From Devosia aquimaris (GTDB lineage Bacteria > Pseudomonadota > Alphaproteobacteria > Rhizobiales > Devosiaceae), in NCBI RefSeq assembly GCF_020169335.1, contig NZ_JAIEZN010000001.1:885426-949425 (forward strand): 64,000 nucleotides of DNA, given 5' to 3'. Of this stretch, positions 63,435 to 64,000 are shown in pieces. How positions within the stretch are numbered: position 1 is the first letter of the stretch; each line of letters starts with the position of its first letter. The translations under genes and the position numbers were made by a program. The notes under the pieces are model-generated. The model did no database searches. It was not told the DNA's origin and saw nothing but the letters and a program-made list of their open reading frames with translations.

Positions 63435-64000
63435 ATGAACGCCACGACTATTGCTGTCATCGGATCGGGAATCTCAGGACTTTCAGCGGCTTGGCTGCTT
63501 TCTCAGACTCAGGATGTTACGGTTTTCGAGCAGGCCGACCGCCTGGGCGGCCACTCCAATTCCATCATGGCGCGGGTGCCCGAGGGCGAGGTTTCTGTCG
63601 ATACCGGCTTCATCGTCTACAACGAGCGCAACTACCCCAACCTCACGGCCTTCTTCAAACACTTCGATGTTCCCACGGCCGAGTCGTGGATGAGCTTTGC
63701 AGTCTCCATCGCCGAGGGCCGGCGTGAGTATTCCGGCGAATATCTCAATGGCCTCTTCGGCCAGCGCCGCAACATCATCCGTCCCGAACACTGGAAGCTG
63801 GTCGGCGATATCCTGCGTTTCTTCCGCGCGGCGGAAAAGCAGATCGCACAATGCCCCGACGATCTCTCGATCGCTGAGTTCCTTGATCGCTTCAACTATT
63901 CGCGCGTCTTCATTCAAGATCACATCCTTCCCATCTCGGCGGCGATCTGGTCGACGCCCTCGCGCGACATGCTGAGCTTTCCGGCCAAGACCTTCATCGA
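63435..64000 (+). CDS. FAD-dependent amine oxidase-like protein (COG2907), 3' end outside window
   Basis: The first 188 residues are present. A dinucleotide-binding motif reads IAVIGSGISGLSAAWLLSQ at about residues 6-24 and ends with VFEQADRLGGHSNS, followed by DTGFIVYNERNYPNL near 57. These are the landmarks of the COG2907 predicted NAD/FAD-binding protein. In many alphaproteobacteria it is encoded with a DUF1365 protein, a cyclopropane-fatty-acid synthase homologue and ChrR-RpoE. Those partners would lie to the right of the window. The start is ATG at 63435, without a close ribosome-binding site. The exact reaction is unknown. Confidence 0.85.
   Translation, partial: MNATTIAVIGSGISGLSAAWLLSQTQDVTVFEQADRLGGHSNSIMARVPEGEVSVDTGFIVYNERNYPNLTAFFKHFDVPTAESWMSFAVSIAEGRREYSGEYLNGLFGQRRNIIRPEHWKLVGDILRFFRAAEKQIAQCPDDLSIAEFLDRFNYSRVFIQDHILPISAAIWSTPSRDMLSFPAKTFI

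Noticed and set aside
1-64000. CRISPR arrays, insertion sequences, integrases and rRNA
   Set aside because: I looked for regularly spaced repeats, transposase-like proteins and rRNA landmarks on both strands and saw none.

Overview
The window is a stretch of high-GC chromosome. It looks like an alphaproteobacterium of the order Hyphomicrobiales, with a Devosia-like flavour. This is inferred from the gene families and from conserved local pairs (rplM-rpsI, an AlaC-type aminotransferase next to hom-glpX-recJ, ctaA with a DUF2842 gene), not from a database search. I saw no insertion sequence, phage gene, CRISPR array or rRNA. There is one tRNA gene (Pro, GGG).

Region by region. (1) 1-4911: a sugar-type ABC importer on the minus strand (ATPase cut by the window edge, two permeases, binding protein), with a divergent AraC regulator. 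(2) 4924-11582, minus: two cytosine-deaminase-like amidohydrolases, a TauE/SafE exporter, a gamma-glutamyltransferase-like enzyme, a BtpA/SgcQ protein and a DeoR regulator. An SDR dehydrogenase and a questin-oxidase-like protein follow on the plus strand (11753-13612). (3) 13646-17974, minus: an 8-oxoguanine-deaminase-type amidohydrolase, a flavin monooxygenase-like protein and an FGGY kinase. (4) 18382-25846, plus: a complete ABC importer followed without a break by a biuret-hydrolase-like cysteine hydrolase, a paralogue of it that has lost its catalytic residues, and an AtzF-type allophanate hydrolase. (5) 25871-31667: an EmrAB-type efflux pair with a MarR repressor, and an arsenic operon (ArsR, two unrelated arsenate reductases, Acr3). 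(6) 31762-41202: LacI regulator, Gfo/Idh/MocA dehydrogenase, a third sugar-type ABC importer, ThuA protein and a large glutaminase-A-family (DUF4965/DUF5127) protein. (7) 42569-50747: exopolysaccharide genes (polymerase/ligase, priming transferase, glycosyltransferase, Wza-like export lipoprotein, Wzc-like chain-length protein, NodB deacetylase). (8) 50744-64000: core genes (ctaA, rplM, rpsI, aminotransferase, hom, glpX, recJ), with a symporter, a UGT-type glycosyltransferase, an unlisted 32-residue small gene and, at the edge, a COG2907-type flavoprotein.

How the parts fit. The 5-26 kb block is an accessory catabolic island for nitrogen-rich compounds. Three deaminase-type amidohydrolases sit near an importer plus biuret/allophanate hydrolases that would release ammonia and CO2. 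No ring-opening cyanuric acid hydrolase is visible, so the true substrate is open. The 32-41 kb block reads as a LacI-controlled glycoside or sugar-acid uptake and catabolism unit.

The observations I rate highest are: homoserine dehydrogenase carrying an N-terminal HTH-like domain; the translationally coupled live/dead hydrolase pair; a hairpin directly after every ABC binding-protein gene; a good ECF11/RpoE-ChrR-type promoter before the final flavoprotein gene; the 32-residue gene followed at once by a strong hairpin; and an amidohydrolase whose expected catalytic aspartate is asparagine.
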